The notes: generated by a model from the sequence alone, not told the origin. Positions 17,360 to 27,293 are shown, counted from the first letter of the stretch. The stretch: DNA of 64,000 bases from Zhenpiania hominis (GCF_014333425.1 NZ_JACRYT010000002.1:248001-312000); one strand, 5' to 3'. Numbers and translations are program-made.

Positions 17360-17563
17360 TCAGTCTTTGCGCCGGATCACGGGAATCTGTTTTACCTTTT
17401 TGCCCTCCGCCCGCCGTTCCAGAGCAAACACCATGTCGCTGGTGCGCTCAAAAAATCCAATGTCCTTTTTCCAGCTTATGCCGCATTTACAGTGCTGCAA
17501 GCCGATGAACTGCTGTTTCATTTTCCTGCCGCATACCGGGCAGACCTTGTTGCTGGCCCCCAT
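17360..17563 (-). CDS. Small zinc-ribbon-like ICE protein
   Basis: I chose the start MGASNKVCPVCGRKMKQQF at 17563 after GGAAAGGCGG; the longer frame lacks support. The protein has about 67 residues. CPVC followed by HCKC gives a likely four-Cys zinc site. The rest is basic (RRAEGKKVKQIPVIRRKD). It sits immediately upstream of the relaxase in the operon. I do not recognise a named family; a nucleic-acid-binding accessory role is possible. Confidence 0.6.
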   Translation of the reverse strand: MGASNKVCPVCGRKMKQQFIGLQHCKCGISWKKDIGFFERTSDMVFALERRAEGKKVKQIPVIRRKD

Positions 17564-17613
17564 GCCGCCACCGCCTTTCCATGTTCCGATTATACCATAT
17601 CCAGGCGGTGTGT

Positions 17614-17904
17614 TCACCTATAAACGCGGTCCTGGATTGCATACCGTAGGCCCTGGACCTTTCCAAGCAGCCAGGCCGCTACAGTCGGCAGTCCCATCGG
17701 GCTGATAAGAAAGGCAATCACCAGCAGGATGATGCCGTTTTGCAGGGAGTAGGTCACAAGCACAGCCACCCCTAAAAGGGCCACCACCAAAGCGGCCAGC
17801 CCAAGGACCATGCCGGTGCAGTACAAAAGAATGGTACAAATCCAGACGAACAGGGTCAGGGCGACCACCAGGGGCGCGGCCAAAATCTTCAAAATCAATC
17901 TCAT
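17614..17904 (-). CDS. Small multi-helix membrane protein, CD1845-like
   Basis: The start MRLILKILAAPLVVALTL at 17904 follows GAAGGAGGG. About 96 residues form three hydrophobic helices with a short basic tail (GLRYAIQDRVYR). It resembles the CD1845-type proteins of C. difficile conjugative transposons; this assignment is from memory of the family. The start codon overlaps the stop of the preceding gene (TGATG). The function is unknown. Confidence 0.65.
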   Translation of the reverse strand: MRLILKILAAPLVVALTLFVWICTILLYCTGMVLGLAALVVALLGVAVLVTYSLQNGIILLVIAFLISPMGLPTVAAWLLGKVQGLRYAIQDRVYR

Positions 17905-18209
17905 CACAGTCCCTCCTTCATACATTCCTCATACATCGCCTGCCGCTTCTTTTGGATTTCCCGCATTTCCTGCTCGGTGGGGTCCCGGTCCTCATCGGTG
18001 ACAACATATTCCAGGTAATTCACATAGGCATCTAACAGGGCATCCCGCAGGTCCTCCGGGGTCTTGCAGAACTCGGCGCTGAACCATTCCTCCCGGCGGT
18101 TGTTCCAGGCCAGCAGCGTATAGCCCCGGCTGGTCTTTACCACCTCATAGTCAGGGTCGGCATCCAGATACGGGCCGAACACCTTCAGCACTTTTTCGTG
18201 TGTCAGCAT
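17904..18209 (-). CDS. Conserved ICE protein of unknown function
   Basis: The start MLTHEKVLKVFGPYLDADP at 18209 follows AAAGGAG. About 101 residues are visible, acidic and soluble, with no membrane segment. An N-terminal beta-rich part (YEVVKTSRGYTLLAW) precedes a helical C-terminus (DPTEQEMREIQKKRQAMYEECMK). It lies between mobC and the small membrane protein. I do not recognise the family. Confidence 0.6.
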   Translation of the reverse strand: MLTHEKVLKVFGPYLDADPDYEVVKTSRGYTLLAWNNRREEWFSAEFCKTPEDLRDALLDAYVNYLEYVVTDEDRDPTEQEMREIQKKRQAMYEECMKEGL

Positions 18210-18292
18210 ATCGCAATCAGCTCCTTTACCTCGTGCGCTGTTTTCGTTTCTGATTTCAGCATAGCGGCCCCAGCTTCTTTTTGCAAGGATGC

Positions 18293-18345
18293 GGCCAAAA
18301 AAGAAAGCGGGGCGGCAAGCCAAAGTTCTGGCCGCCGCCCCGCAC
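18293..18345 (-). terminator. Rho-independent terminator after mobC
   Basis: GCGGGGCGGC and GCCGCCCCGC form a strong stem on the minus strand, followed by TTTCTTTTTT. It begins directly after the mobC stop codon at 18348, so the genes to its left probably have their own promoter or rely on read-through. Confidence 0.7.
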
Positions 18346-18347
18346 CC

Positions 18348-18686
18348 TTATTTCAGGGCCGCCAATGCCGAGAGGATATGCTCCGCCGCCTCCCACAGCT
18401 TTTCCTGTCCCTGCCGCAGATCTTCCAGGTCGGCATCATAGATGCGCCCCGTCTCATGGACGCGCCGGGTGAGCTGGTTTAGGTTGTTGCTGCTCCGGCG
18501 CAGCAGAGATACCATCTCCTGAAGCTCCGGCAATTCCAGACGGACCACATACCCATCCAGGGCCATCTTCCGCAGATAGGCCGCCATGTTCTGTGTGCCG
18601 AGCTGGGCCATCTTTGCCTCGATCAGATCCCTTTCCTCCGGCGTGACGCGGAATTTCAGTTGGATTTCCCGTTCCCGGTTCGCCAT
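18348..18686 (-). CDS. mobC: Relaxosome accessory protein MobC (ICE copy)
   Basis: The start MANREREIQLKFRVTPEER at 18686 overlaps the end of the DUF3849 gene. The protein has about 112 residues. The N-terminal ribbon-helix-helix-like part (QLKFRVTPEERDLIEAKMAQLG) is followed by the MobC motif SLLRRSSNNLNQLTRRVHETG. It binds the transfer origin and recruits the relaxase. A diverged second MobC is carried by the nested tet(40) element. Confidence 0.88.
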   Translation of the reverse strand: MANREREIQLKFRVTPEERDLIEAKMAQLGTQNMAAYLRKMALDGYVVRLELPELQEMVSLLRRSSNNLNQLTRRVHETGRIYDADLEDLRQGQEKLWEAAEHILSALAALK

Positions 18687-18687
18687 A

Positions 18688-19497
18688 TCAACGCTCCGCC
18701 TCTTTCTTCCTGGCCGGGGCAGAGCGCCGGGGAGCCGCCGGAGCCTTTTGCAGTTTCTCCCGGACAGAGGGCTTTTCCCGTTCCCCGGCAAGCTGCCGTA
18801 CCTGCTTCAGAAACAGGTCGGTCAGGCCGGGGTTGCAGCGGTCCACCACCAGATACTCGCTGTGCCGGTCCTGGGGACTGCCTTCCGGCAGGGGCATCGT
18901 GCTGGCCCATGCCTTATTGTCGCGGGAGATGCGCCCATCCCATTCCTTATGCCGGACCGTGTTGGCCAGCACATACTGTACCCGGTCCGCCCCGAACTGT
19001 TCTAATACATCGTTCACAGCGGCTTCGGCATCCAGACGGTTATTGCTGTAATGGCGGCTGATTGCCTGCTCGATGGCCTCCTTGCAGGCATGACTTGCCT
19101 GAAATGAAGCGTTGTATTGTTCCATCTCTCCATGCTCGGACGCATACGCCGCCGAATGGGGATAGAGGGGCATGTTTTTCAGTTTTTCCTGGGCCTGATA
19201 TAGCTCGTTGGCCCTGGTTTCGATGGTGTCCCGGATCACATCCATGTAGCTGGTTTCCAGCTTCTCAAAGTCCTTGTAAACATCGGCCAGCGGCGTGGGT
19301 GAAGCCAAGAGCGCCTTTGTCTGGGCCTCGGTCAGCTCCAATTCCTCCATGCACATCACGATGTCCTCCCGGACCGTGTACTCGTAGGCATGGTTCAGGA
19401 CCTCCGCCGCAGGCTGGCCTTTCAGCCAGTCGCGGTACTTGTCCTGTTCAGCAGCCATCTTCTCATAAAGGGCTGTCAGCATTTCTTCCTGTGTCAT
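18688..19497 (-). CDS. DUF3848/DUF3849-like ICE protein
   Basis: A soluble protein of 269 residues. The N-terminal half is helical (MTQEEMLTALYEKMAAEQDKY). The centre carries the DUF3849-type stretch with PHSAAYASEHGEMEQYNASF and the later VQYVLANTVRHKEWDGRIS. The C-terminal tail is low-complexity Ala, Pro and Lys. It lies directly between the giant helicase and mobC, as in other Tn1549-type ICEs. The molecular role is not known. Confidence 0.72.
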   Translation of the reverse strand: MTQEEMLTALYEKMAAEQDKYRDWLKGQPAAEVLNHAYEYTVREDIVMCMEELELTEAQTKALLASPTPLADVYKDFEKLETSYMDVIRDTIETRANELYQAQEKLKNMPLYPHSAAYASEHGEMEQYNASFQASHACKEAIEQAISRHYSNNRLDAEAAVNDVLEQFGADRVQYVLANTVRHKEWDGRISRDNKAWASTMPLPEGSPQDRHSEYLVVDRCNPGLTDLFLKQVRQLAGEREKPSVREKLQKAPAAPRRSAPARKKEAER

Positions 19498-19499
19498 GG

Positions 19500-22400
19500 T
19501 TATCGCACCTCCTCATGGGTTTTGGATTTTTTGTCTGCCGCTCTCGGCGGCATGGGACGGCGAAGCCCCTCCAGGACGGAGGGGCGTGTGCTTTTGGCAA
19601 CGATGGTTTCCTGCTGGCCGGGGGCCTTGCTGTCAATGTTGAGCAGTGTGTCCAGCTCTGTAAGCCGGGTCGATTTCTCCCGCAGCTCATCCTCATAAGG
19701 GAAGGGCCTGCCGACTTCTTCCTTTGCGGCGGCCTGTTGCTGGTAGAGGTTATCAAGCTGGGCTTTCACGCTTTCTAACCGCTGGGGCATCTGCGTCAGG
19801 GCATTGTCGATGCGGGTCAGGTTGCCGCGCGGGTCTGCGCCCAGGGTGGCCTGATGGGTCATCTGGCCTTTCAGTTGCAGGGTATATTCCTGGCGGAAGG
19901 CATCAAAGGACACCGACATGGCGAAGCCCCGGTAACTTCCCACCTGGACCGGCTCGGCGTTTTTCACTTCCTTACAGGCATCCAAAAGGGCGGCACCGGC
20001 GTTCTCCTTATCGGTGAGGGTATCGCCCCGCACCTCCATCCCGGCAAAGCTGTCCGCCGGGTGGGGATGGGCGGCCAGTGTTCCCATATCTGCCTCAAGC
20101 CCCTTGATGAAGCCTTTGTGTTTTTCGATTTGCTTCGGGAAGTATTTCAGCAGGTTATCCTCCATCTGGTACTGCTTGCTCTGATGGTCGGCCTTCATCA
20201 GTTTCAGGCGGGACACATCCACATCCAGGTCCATGCGCTCCTTGATGCGGGGGTCCCCGGCGCACAGGGCCTTGATCTCGGCAAAGGAGAGCGCCGTTTC
20301 GTCCACATCATCACAGCTTCGCACCGGCGATTTCGAGGACATGATCTGGCTGATGAATTTCTGCTTGTTCTCCACCGTCTGCCAGAGGTATGCGTCAAAG
20401 GTCCCCTCGGTCACATAGCGGAATACATGGACCTTTTCATTCTGGTTGCCCTGGCGCTCAATGCGGCCCTTCCGCTGGGCCAGGTCGCCGGGCCGCCAGG
20501 GGCAGTCCAGGTCATGCAGCGCCACAAGGCGGTCCTGCACATTGGTCCCGGCTCCCATCTTTTGGGTACTGCCGAGCAAAACGCGCACCTGGCCGGTACG
20601 GACTTTAGAAAACAGCTCCTTTTTCCGCACTTCGGTATTGGCCTCATGGATAAACGCGATCTGTTCGGCAGGCATCCCCTGGGCGATGAGCTTCTGCCGG
20701 ATGTCCTCATACACCGTAAAGGCCGGTTCCGGCTCCGGCAGCGGCACCGCATCTTCCAGGGCGTGCAGGGTCGGATTGTCCAGTGCCTTCGCCACCTTTC
20801 TGGCGGGACTCGCCTGGGGTGTGGAAATATCGCAGAAAACGAGCTGTGTCAGCTTATCAGCCTGCCCGTCCCGCCAGATCTGCATGATATTATCCACACA
20901 CTGATTGACCTTGGTTCCCGGCTCATCCGGCAGCAGCGGGTTGATGATCCGCTGGTCCAGCCCCAGCTTGCGGCCATCGCTGGTAATCTTGAGCATATTG
21001 TCCTCCCTGGGGTCAATGCTTCCGCCGTGTACTTTGGCCGCCCGCTCGGAGAGGGCCTTCACCATTTCTTTCTGATGTTCGGTGGGCTGGGCCACGATGT
21101 TGTGGTATTCCACCTCCGGGGTGGGAAGATGGAGCTGGTCGGCGGTCTTGATGTCCGCGATCTCTTTGAACAGGTTCATCAGCTCCGGCAGGTTGAAGAA
21201 CTTGGAAAAGCGGGTCCTGGCCCGGTAGCCGGTCCCTTCCGGGGCAAGCTCCAAAGCGGTCACTGTCTCCCCGAAGCGGCTGGCCCAGCAGTCAAAGTGC
21301 GCCATGCCCAGCTCCTGAAGCCGGTCATATTGAAGATACCGCTGCATGGTGTAAAGCTCCGTCATACTGTTGGAAACCGGCGTGCCGGTGGCAAAGATAA
21401 CGCCCCGGCTGCCCGTGATCTCATCCATATAGCGGCACTTGGCAAACATATCGCTGGATTTCTGCGCGTCCGTAGTAGAGAGGCCCGCCACATTCCGCAT
21501 CTTGGTATAGAGGAACAGGTTTTTGTAGTTGTGCGCCTCGTCCACAAAGAGCCGGTCCACGCCGAGCTGTTCAAAAGTTACCACATCATCCTTGCGGCCT
21601 TCCGCTTGCAGCTTTTCCAGCCTGGCCTCCAGGGATTTCTTGGTCCGTTCCAACTGTTTCACCGTGAAGCGTTCCCCGCCGCTGGACTCCACCTCGGAGA
21701 TGCCCTCGGTGATTTCCCATATCTGTTCCCGCAAAAGCCGCTCCTGGCGTTCCTTGCTGATGGGGATTTTCTCAAACTGCGAGTGTCCGATAATGATGGC
21801 ATCATAGTCGCCGGTGGCGATCCGAGCGCAGAACTTCTTGCGGTTGTGCTTCTCAAAGTCCTTTTTGGTTGTCACCAGGATATTGGCCGAGGGGTACAAT
21901 CGCAGGAACTCCGAAGCCCACTGTTCGGTCAGGTGGTTCGGGACCACAAAAAGGGATTTCTGGCACAGCCCCAGGCGTTTGGCCTCCATCGCGGCAGCCA
22001 CCATCTCAAAGGTCTTGCCCGCGCCCACTTCATGGGCCAGCAGCGTGTTGCCGCCGTACAGCACATGGGCAATGGCGTTTTTCTGATGCTCCCGCAGGGT
22101 GATGGACGGGTTCATGCCGCCAAAGACGATATGGCTGCCGTCATACTCGCGGGGCCTGGTACTGTTCATTTCTTCATTGTACTGGCGCACCAATGCCTGC
22201 CGCCGCTGTGGGTCCTTCCAAATCCAGTCCTTAAATGCCTCCCGGATGGCCTGCTGTTTCTGCGCGGCCAGGGTGGTTTCCTTGGCATTTAATACCCGGC
22301 GCTCTTTTCCGTCCGCATCCTCCACCGTGTCATAGATACGGACATCCCGCAGGTTCAGGCTGTCCTCCAGGATTTTATAGGCGTTGGCCCGGTTGGTCCC

Positions 22401-25400
22401 GTAAGTGGTGTAGGCGGCCACATTGTTGTAGCCCACAGAGTTTTTCCCCGTCACCTGCCATTCGGCGGTGTAAGGGACATACTTCACCTCGATTACATCC
22501 CGCAGATAGGGCGGGGTCTTAAAAGTCTCGTACATAAACTGCTGGATGTATTCTTTGTCAATCCAGGTCGCACCCAGCTGCACCTCAATCTCAGAGGCAT
22601 CCAGGTCCTTGGGCTGGGCGGCGGTAAGCGCCTCCACATTGACGGAAAACGCCGGATCGCGCTCTGCCGCCCGCTGTGCCTGGCGCAGCTTCTGCCGGAC
22701 ATTGCCGGACAGGTATTCATCGGCGGTCACATAATGGGGCGTTCCGTCCGGCTCCGTAATCCCCGGCACCTGGAAGATCACGCACCGCAGTTCCTCGGCC
22801 AGCTCGTCCCCGGTCCTGCCGGTGAGCGAAGCCATATAGCCCATATCCACACAGGCTTTCTCCGAAATGGAGACTGCCAGGGCTTCGGCAGCGGTGTCCA
22901 CAGAGGCCACCGCCTCATGGGGCTTAATGGTCCGCTTGGTGAACATATCCGCCTTGCGTTCCAGCCTGCCATCCTCGTCCAGCACTTCCAGCGCACAGAG
23001 CAGGTAATAGCTGCTGTCATCGGCAAAGGCCAGCCGGTTCGCCCGGTCATTGATAAGGCCGTACTTGGCAGAAAAGGCATCATAGAGCCGGTTCAGCTCC
23101 GCCATCTGTTCCCGGATAGCGGCATCCGGCATGGCGGCGTTCATTTCCAGGTCGATGAGCCGCTGCACACAGTCCCGCAGCTCCACCAGCCCCTTGATGC
23201 GGGCCTCGGCGGTGGCGTTTAAGTCAGGGCGCACCATGCGGCTGTTTTCCCGGTAGTACACCGCGCCATCGACCACCGTGTAAGAATAGTTTTTCACATC
23301 CGGGTCTGCCGGGAGGGAGGTGTCGATGTCCTCGCCTTCGCCTAGATCCGGCAGCTCGGCTTCGGTATAGCGGCCCTGGATATGCTGCATCGCTTCACGG
23401 AGCTGCTGTTCCAGGTCTGCGCCATCCCTCGGATTGCAGACGAGCTGGGGGCCAAACGGCCCGGTCACAATATCCAGGTCGCCCAGCACCATTTCCGGGT
23501 GGGTACGGAAGTAGCGGTTCATGGTCACATGGTCGTGTCGTTCCCGCCCGTCCTTATCCGTATAAGTGTTTGTGCGTAACAGGTCTGTCTCCACCCATTC
23601 CGGCAGCGGCTCGCCCTGCATCCGGGGAACCTCCCGCTTTTGCAGGAAAACAATGTCCATCGCAATATCTGTCCCGGCATTGGCCCGGAAGGTGGTGTTC
23701 GGCAGGCGGACCGCGCCCAGCAGGTCGCAGCGCCGGGCCATATACTCTCTGGCGTGCGCGTCCTTTTTATCCATCGTGCCGCCGCTGATGCCGTTGGAAG
23801 TGATAAAGGCGATGATACCGCCTGCCCGCACCTTGTCGATGGTCTTGGCAAAGAAGTAATCGTGGATCAGCAGGTTGTGCCGGTCATAGGGCCGGTCACT
23901 CACCCGGTAGTTGCCAAACGGCACATTTCCGATGGCAAGGTCAAAAACGCCATCCGGGTACTGCGTTTTCTCAAAGCCGTTGACCTCGATGCGGGCATTG
24001 GGATAGAGCTGGCGGGCGATACGCCCGGTGATGCTGTCCAGCTCCACGCCGTACAGCTTGCTTTCGCTCATGCTCTCCGGGAGCATCCCGAAGAAGTTGC
24101 CCACGCCGCAGGACGGTTCCAGAATGTTGCCGCTGTGAAAGCCCATCTGCTCCACGGCCTCATAAATAGCGCGGATCACCATAGGGCTGGTGTAGTGGGC
24201 GTTCAGGGTGGAGGCCCGCGCCGCCTCATATTCCTCCGGGGTCAAAAGCTCCTTCAGCTCGGCATACTCCTTGGCCCAGGCAGTTTTGGACGGGTCGAAA
24301 GCCTCCGGCACGCCGCCCCAGCCCACATACCGGGACAGCACTTCCTGCTGTTCCGGGCTGGCCTGCTGGCCCGCCGCTTCAAGCTCCTTCAACAGCCGGA
24401 TGGCGGTGATATTGGCCTGATATTTGAGCCTCGGCCCGCCTTCCCCCAGGTGATCGTCCGTGATGCGGAAGTTCTGCCCGGTTCGGCGGGGCTGGTCCGT
24501 GTTTTCCTGATGGTCAGTCTGCTCCGCAGATGGGGCCGGTTCCGGCGGCGTGGGTTCCGGCTCATCTACGCGCAGCCGTTCCACCACCACATCATAGGGA
24601 AGTCCGTTTTTGTCCCCCGGATAGACCGTTACCGGCTCAGAAGTAATTTCCGGCGCAAGGTTTTCTTTTTCCTCCGGCGTGAACAGTCCGGCGTTTCGTT
24701 CATCCTGGCGCAGCCAGGTTTCAAACTGTTCCCGGCTGATGACATCATAGCTCCAGGCATAAGGCCCGGTGTAGATGCGGACCGTTGTATCTTCAATGGC
24801 ATCAATCGTGCCGGTGATGGGGTGGTCGGGCGCAGGGAGCGTCACAGGGTCGCCCACCTGGTAGGACGGGGTTCCTTCCAGGGGAGGTGTGTGCCGCTCT
24901 GCGAAGCCTTCCGGGTCCTGAAAGAAGCCGTCCTGCTCCTTCACATACAGCCCCCGCAGAAGCGGTGTGAGTTCCTCCCAGCGGTATGCCAGGGTAGCAA
25001 GTTTTCGTTCCTCATGATCCAGGATCTCCACCTCAACGCTGGTGGTGAAGGTGCGGTAGTCCGCTATATCCCCGGTCGCAAGGTCCATCGTCTCCACACG
25101 CCCGGAATATAGCTCAGAAAGCCGCTTGGCGATTTTGGTGTTGCCCTCGCCATCCCGCAGCCAGCGGGAAATGTACTCCTTGTCCTGCCAGGTAAACAGG
25201 CCGGAAGTCAGCACTTCCCGCAGGTCCTGGTCCGCTTTCTCCGGGTCAGTGGAAAGAAACTCGGTAATGGGGCCGTTTCTCAGGTCGTTTTTCAGAAGCT
25301 GCTCAAACCGCTCCCGGCTCTCGGCCCGGAAGATGGGGTAAGCCATACCGGAAGGAAGAAGCTGTACCGTATCTTCCCGAAGCTCCGTGATCTGGTACTC

Positions 25401-27293
25401 CTGATTTTCCAGGTAGACCGTATCGCCTTCATGGTAGACCGGCGCGGCAGGGTCATAGACCTTTTCCTCTGGGATGGCCTGCTGGATGGCCTCGTATTCC
25501 TCATCGGAAACGGTAATGTCGATCTCATGGGTCGGCTCCCCGTTCCCGATGGTAATGGTGTCTCCCTCGCGGGTGACAGGCTGACCGGATAAGTCCGACA
25601 CAGGCGGCTCCGGCCCAGGCTCGGTGCGTTCCTCGGCTGCGATGGTCTCCACATCCTGCATCACCTGCTGGATGAAAGGGTCATTGTCCAGCTTTTCCGG
25701 GTCCGCCACCTGGCCGTCCACGATCCCGCGCTCGGCCAGGGCCTCCCGGATGGCGATAGGGTCGATGTTGTCAAAACGATCCTGTTCCACTTCGGTATAG
25801 AACCGATCTTCCTTGATGAGCTGGGCGATCCGGCGCTGTACTTTGGGCCACGGCACATCGCCCGCCGCGCCATCCGCTGTGACGGGAAAGGCGGGCAGCG
25901 CATCGCCGTATTCCTGCCGCAGCCAGGCGGCGGTGTCCTTTTCACGGGCATGGTCCTTCATATAGCGGGCAACCGCGTGTTTGCTTTCGATATTGCCGTT
26001 CCATTCCTGGATGGCGGCATCAATGTCGGCCTGGGTAAGCGCCCGGCGAGGGGCCGCCGGTGCTGGCGGGGCCGGTTCCGGCTCCGGGACAGCAGAAGGA
26101 CCAGACGCAAAAACGCCTGGCCCTTCATCAATCCGCCGTATTTGTTCCTGTTCCGAGGGGAACAGGGTTAGCTGTATATAAGCTCCGTCAGAAGGATTTC
26201 CTCCGCCTGGGCTTTGCAGTTGTTCATCAGCCCCACCCAGGTCATCGGATCGCGGGCTTTCAATTCCTCCGTCACGCCCGCTGCCTGCATCAGCTCCGGC
26301 ATCATCTGCTCCAGACGCCGGTTCATGGTCTGCTCGATCTCGTTCAGGTGCGGGTACAGTTTCCCGTTCACCATCATGGCGTTGAACAGGACCGGCCGAT
26401 GCTCCTTCAGATAATCCCGGCGCATCCTCCCGTACCGGCCCAGGGGTTTCGTTTCTTCCAGCTTCAGGTCGGGGATCAGATAATCTCCGTTCTTGGTGTA
26501 AGTCAGGTTGTTCTCCATGTGTGACGCTCCTTTCCGCGAATTTGGCTCGTTCATAGTTTTGGATGGTAATGCCGATCTGCCGCAGCACCTGCTGGTTGCT
26601 CTGGCTGACCGCCGTTCCCAGGGCGGCCACCGCCTCCGGGGTGTTGAAATCGAAGATACTTAAAAAGTCCTCATGGTCGAAGTAGCCTTCCGGCTCCAAT
26701 CCACACCGGGACAGCAGCGAGTAGGTAATGCTGACCGTTGCGGCATTTCTGAACTGCACTCCGATGTTAAATTCATCATAGCCGTCCAGAAAGCTCCCGT
26801 CAACGATGTCGAGGATGTCCCGCTTGTGTTCCACCCAATACTCGCTGACAAGCTGGGCCGCGATGCTTTCAAGCTGTTCCGCCAGGTTGTTTTCCGGCGG
26901 CGCGCCAAACCGCTCGGTGAGCGCCTGGGCCACCGCCGCCTCATGCTCCGGGCGAAGCTCCCACAGGAAGGGATGGCGTGAATTTTTCCGCAGGCCGGTG
27001 TCGGAAATGTCGAACACATACCGAAGCCGGGGCTTTTCGCGGGAATTGTCCACAAGAGCGATGCCCTTGGAGCCGCGCCGCACATACCGGCGCATGGTGT
27101 CGTTCCAGAGGTCATATTCCGCACAGGCCGTTGCGTCCGGGCGCTGGGCGAAGATCATAAGCTGCTCGTGGAAGGGGTACTTATACAGCCGGGAGGCGGT
27201 GGTGAGAAATGCCGTCCATCTCTGCCAGCTATCCGTCAGGTGTGTGGCGGTGTAGCTGGCCATCGCAGAATAAAATTCCAGGTTACTCATCAT
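19500..27293 (-). CDS. Giant DNA methylase-helicase fusion (SNF2-like) of the ICE
   Basis: This protein of about 2,600 residues was probably started at the ATG-ATG near 27293 after GAGG, overlapping the TTRAP gene. In order it has an N-terminal region with LYKYPFHEQLMIFAQRP, a low-complexity linker at about residues 260-400, and several LPD-like accessory domains. An N6-adenine methylase-like domain follows (ILEPSCGVGNFFGML and a variant motif IV, GNVPFGNY). Next is a superfamily 2 helicase (Walker A LLAHEVGAGKTFEM, box VDEAHNYKN, ATGTPVSNS, and motif VI QRKGRIERQGNQ). The final third is coiled. It probably modifies or remodels transferred DNA or counters host defence; this is inference. Part of its linker is dual-coded with tnpV. 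Confidence 0.88.
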   Translation of the reverse strand: MMSNLEFYSAMASYTATHLTDSWQRWTAFLTTASRLYKYPFHEQLMIFAQRPDATACAEYDLWNDTMRRYVRRGSKGIALVDNSREKPRLRYVFDISDTGLRKNSRHPFLWELRPEHEAAVAQALTERFGAPPENNLAEQLESIAAQLVSEYWVEHKRDILDIVDGSFLDGYDEFNIGVQFRNAATVSITYSLLSRCGLEPEGYFDHEDFLSIFDFNTPEAVAALGTAVSQSNQQVLRQIGITIQNYERAKFAERSVTHGEQPDLHQERRLSDPRPEAGRNETPGPVREDAPGLSEGASAGPVQRHDGERETVPAPERDRADHEPASGADDAGADAGSGRDGGIESPRSDDLGGADEQLQSPGGGNPSDGAYIQLTLFPSEQEQIRRIDEGPGVFASGPSAVPEPEPAPPAPAAPRRALTQADIDAAIQEWNGNIESKHAVARYMKDHAREKDTAAWLRQEYGDALPAFPVTADGAAGDVPWPKVQRRIAQLIKEDRFYTEVEQDRFDNIDPIAIREALAERGIVDGQVADPEKLDNDPFIQQVMQDVETIAAEERTEPGPEPPVSDLSGQPVTREGDTITIGNGEPTHEIDITVSDEEYEAIQQAIPEEKVYDPAAPVYHEGDTVYLENQEYQITELREDTVQLLPSGMAYPIFRAESRERFEQLLKNDLRNGPITEFLSTDPEKADQDLREVLTSGLFTWQDKEYISRWLRDGEGNTKIAKRLSELYSGRVETMDLATGDIADYRTFTTSVEVEILDHEERKLATLAYRWEELTPLLRGLYVKEQDGFFQDPEGFAERHTPPLEGTPSYQVGDPVTLPAPDHPITGTIDAIEDTTVRIYTGPYAWSYDVISREQFETWLRQDERNAGLFTPEEKENLAPEITSEPVTVYPGDKNGLPYDVVVERLRVDEPEPTPPEPAPSAEQTDHQENTDQPRRTGQNFRITDDHLGEGGPRLKYQANITAIRLLKELEAAGQQASPEQQEVLSRYVGWGGVPEAFDPSKTAWAKEYAELKELLTPEEYEAARASTLNAHYTSPMVIRAIYEAVEQMGFHSGNILEPSCGVGNFFGMLPESMSESKLYGVELDSITGRIARQLYPNARIEVNGFEKTQYPDGVFDLAIGNVPFGNYRVSDRPYDRHNLLIHDYFFAKTIDKVRAGGIIAFITSNGISGGTMDKKDAHAREYMARRCDLLGAVRLPNTTFRANAGTDIAMDIVFLQKREVPRMQGEPLPEWVETDLLRTNTYTDKDGRERHDHVTMNRYFRTHPEMVLGDLDIVTGPFGPQLVCNPRDGADLEQQLREAMQHIQGRYTEAELPDLGEGEDIDTSLPADPDVKNYSYTVVDGAVYYRENSRMVRPDLNATAEARIKGLVELRDCVQRLIDLEMNAAMPDAAIREQMAELNRLYDAFSAKYGLINDRANRLAFADDSSYYLLCALEVLDEDGRLERKADMFTKRTIKPHEAVASVDTAAEALAVSISEKACVDMGYMASLTGRTGDELAEELRCVIFQVPGITEPDGTPHYVTADEYLSGNVRQKLRQAQRAAERDPAFSVNVEALTAAQPKDLDASEIEVQLGATWIDKEYIQQFMYETFKTPPYLRDVIEVKYVPYTAEWQVTGKNSVGYNNVAAYTTYGTNRANAYKILEDSLNLRDVRIYDTVEDADGKERRVLNAKETTLAAQKQQAIREAFKDWIWKDPQRRQALVRQYNEEMNSTRPREYDGSHIVFGGMNPSITLREHQKNAIAHVLYGGNTLLAHEVGAGKTFEMVAAAMEAKRLGLCQKSLFVVPNHLTEQWASEFLRLYPSANILVTTKKDFEKHNRKKFCARIATGDYDAIIIGHSQFEKIPISKERQERLLREQIWEITEGISEVESSGGERFTVKQLERTKKSLEARLEKLQAEGRKDDVVTFEQLGVDRLFVDEAHNYKNLFLYTKMRNVAGLSTTDAQKSSDMFAKCRYMDEITGSRGVIFATGTPVSNSMTELYTMQRYLQYDRLQELGMAHFDCWASRFGETVTALELAPEGTGYRARTRFSKFFNLPELMNLFKEIADIKTADQLHLPTPEVEYHNIVAQPTEHQKEMVKALSERAAKVHGGSIDPREDNMLKITSDGRKLGLDQRIINPLLPDEPGTKVNQCVDNIMQIWRDGQADKLTQLVFCDISTPQASPARKVAKALDNPTLHALEDAVPLPEPEPAFTVYEDIRQKLIAQGMPAEQIAFIHEANTEVRKKELFSKVRTGQVRVLLGSTQKMGAGTNVQDRLVALHDLDCPWRPGDLAQRKGRIERQGNQNEKVHVFRYVTEGTFDAYLWQTVENKQKFISQIMSSKSPVRSCDDVDETALSFAEIKALCAGDPRIKERMDLDVDVSRLKLMKADHQSKQYQMEDNLLKYFPKQIEKHKGFIKGLEADMGTLAAHPHPADSFAGMEVRGDTLTDKENAGAALLDACKEVKNAEPVQVGSYRGFAMSVSFDAFRQEYTLQLKGQMTHQATLGADPRGNLTRIDNALTQMPQRLESVKAQLDNLYQQQAAAKEEVGRPFPYEDELREKSTRLTELDTLLNIDSKAPGQQETIVAKSTRPSVLEGLRRPMPPRAADKKSKTHEEVR
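26168..26518 (-). CDS. tnpV: TnpV protein, encoded entirely inside the helicase gene in another frame
   Basis: MENNLTYTKNGDYLIPDL begins at 26518 after its own AAAGGAGCG site. The protein has about 116 residues and ends AEEILLTELIYS, matching the TnpV family named from Tn4451-type transposons. It also matches the remnant at 7611-7736. The central motif is LGRYGRMRRDYLKEHRPVLF. The helicase frame stays open across the whole gene and there encodes a Gly/Asp/Arg/Pro-rich linker. Both frames therefore appear to be coding. The role of TnpV is unknown. Confidence 0.72.
   Translation of the reverse strand: MENNLTYTKNGDYLIPDLKLEETKPLGRYGRMRRDYLKEHRPVLFNAMMVNGKLYPHLNEIEQTMNRRLEQMMPELMQAAGVTEELKARDPMTWVGLMNNCKAQAEEILLTELIYS

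Noticed and set aside
19854..22292. Long plus-strand frame (812 codons) opposite the helicase
   Set aside because: It is an antisense shadow of a GC-rich gene. The minus strand there carries clear helicase motifs and the plus frame has no recognisable family or ribosome site.
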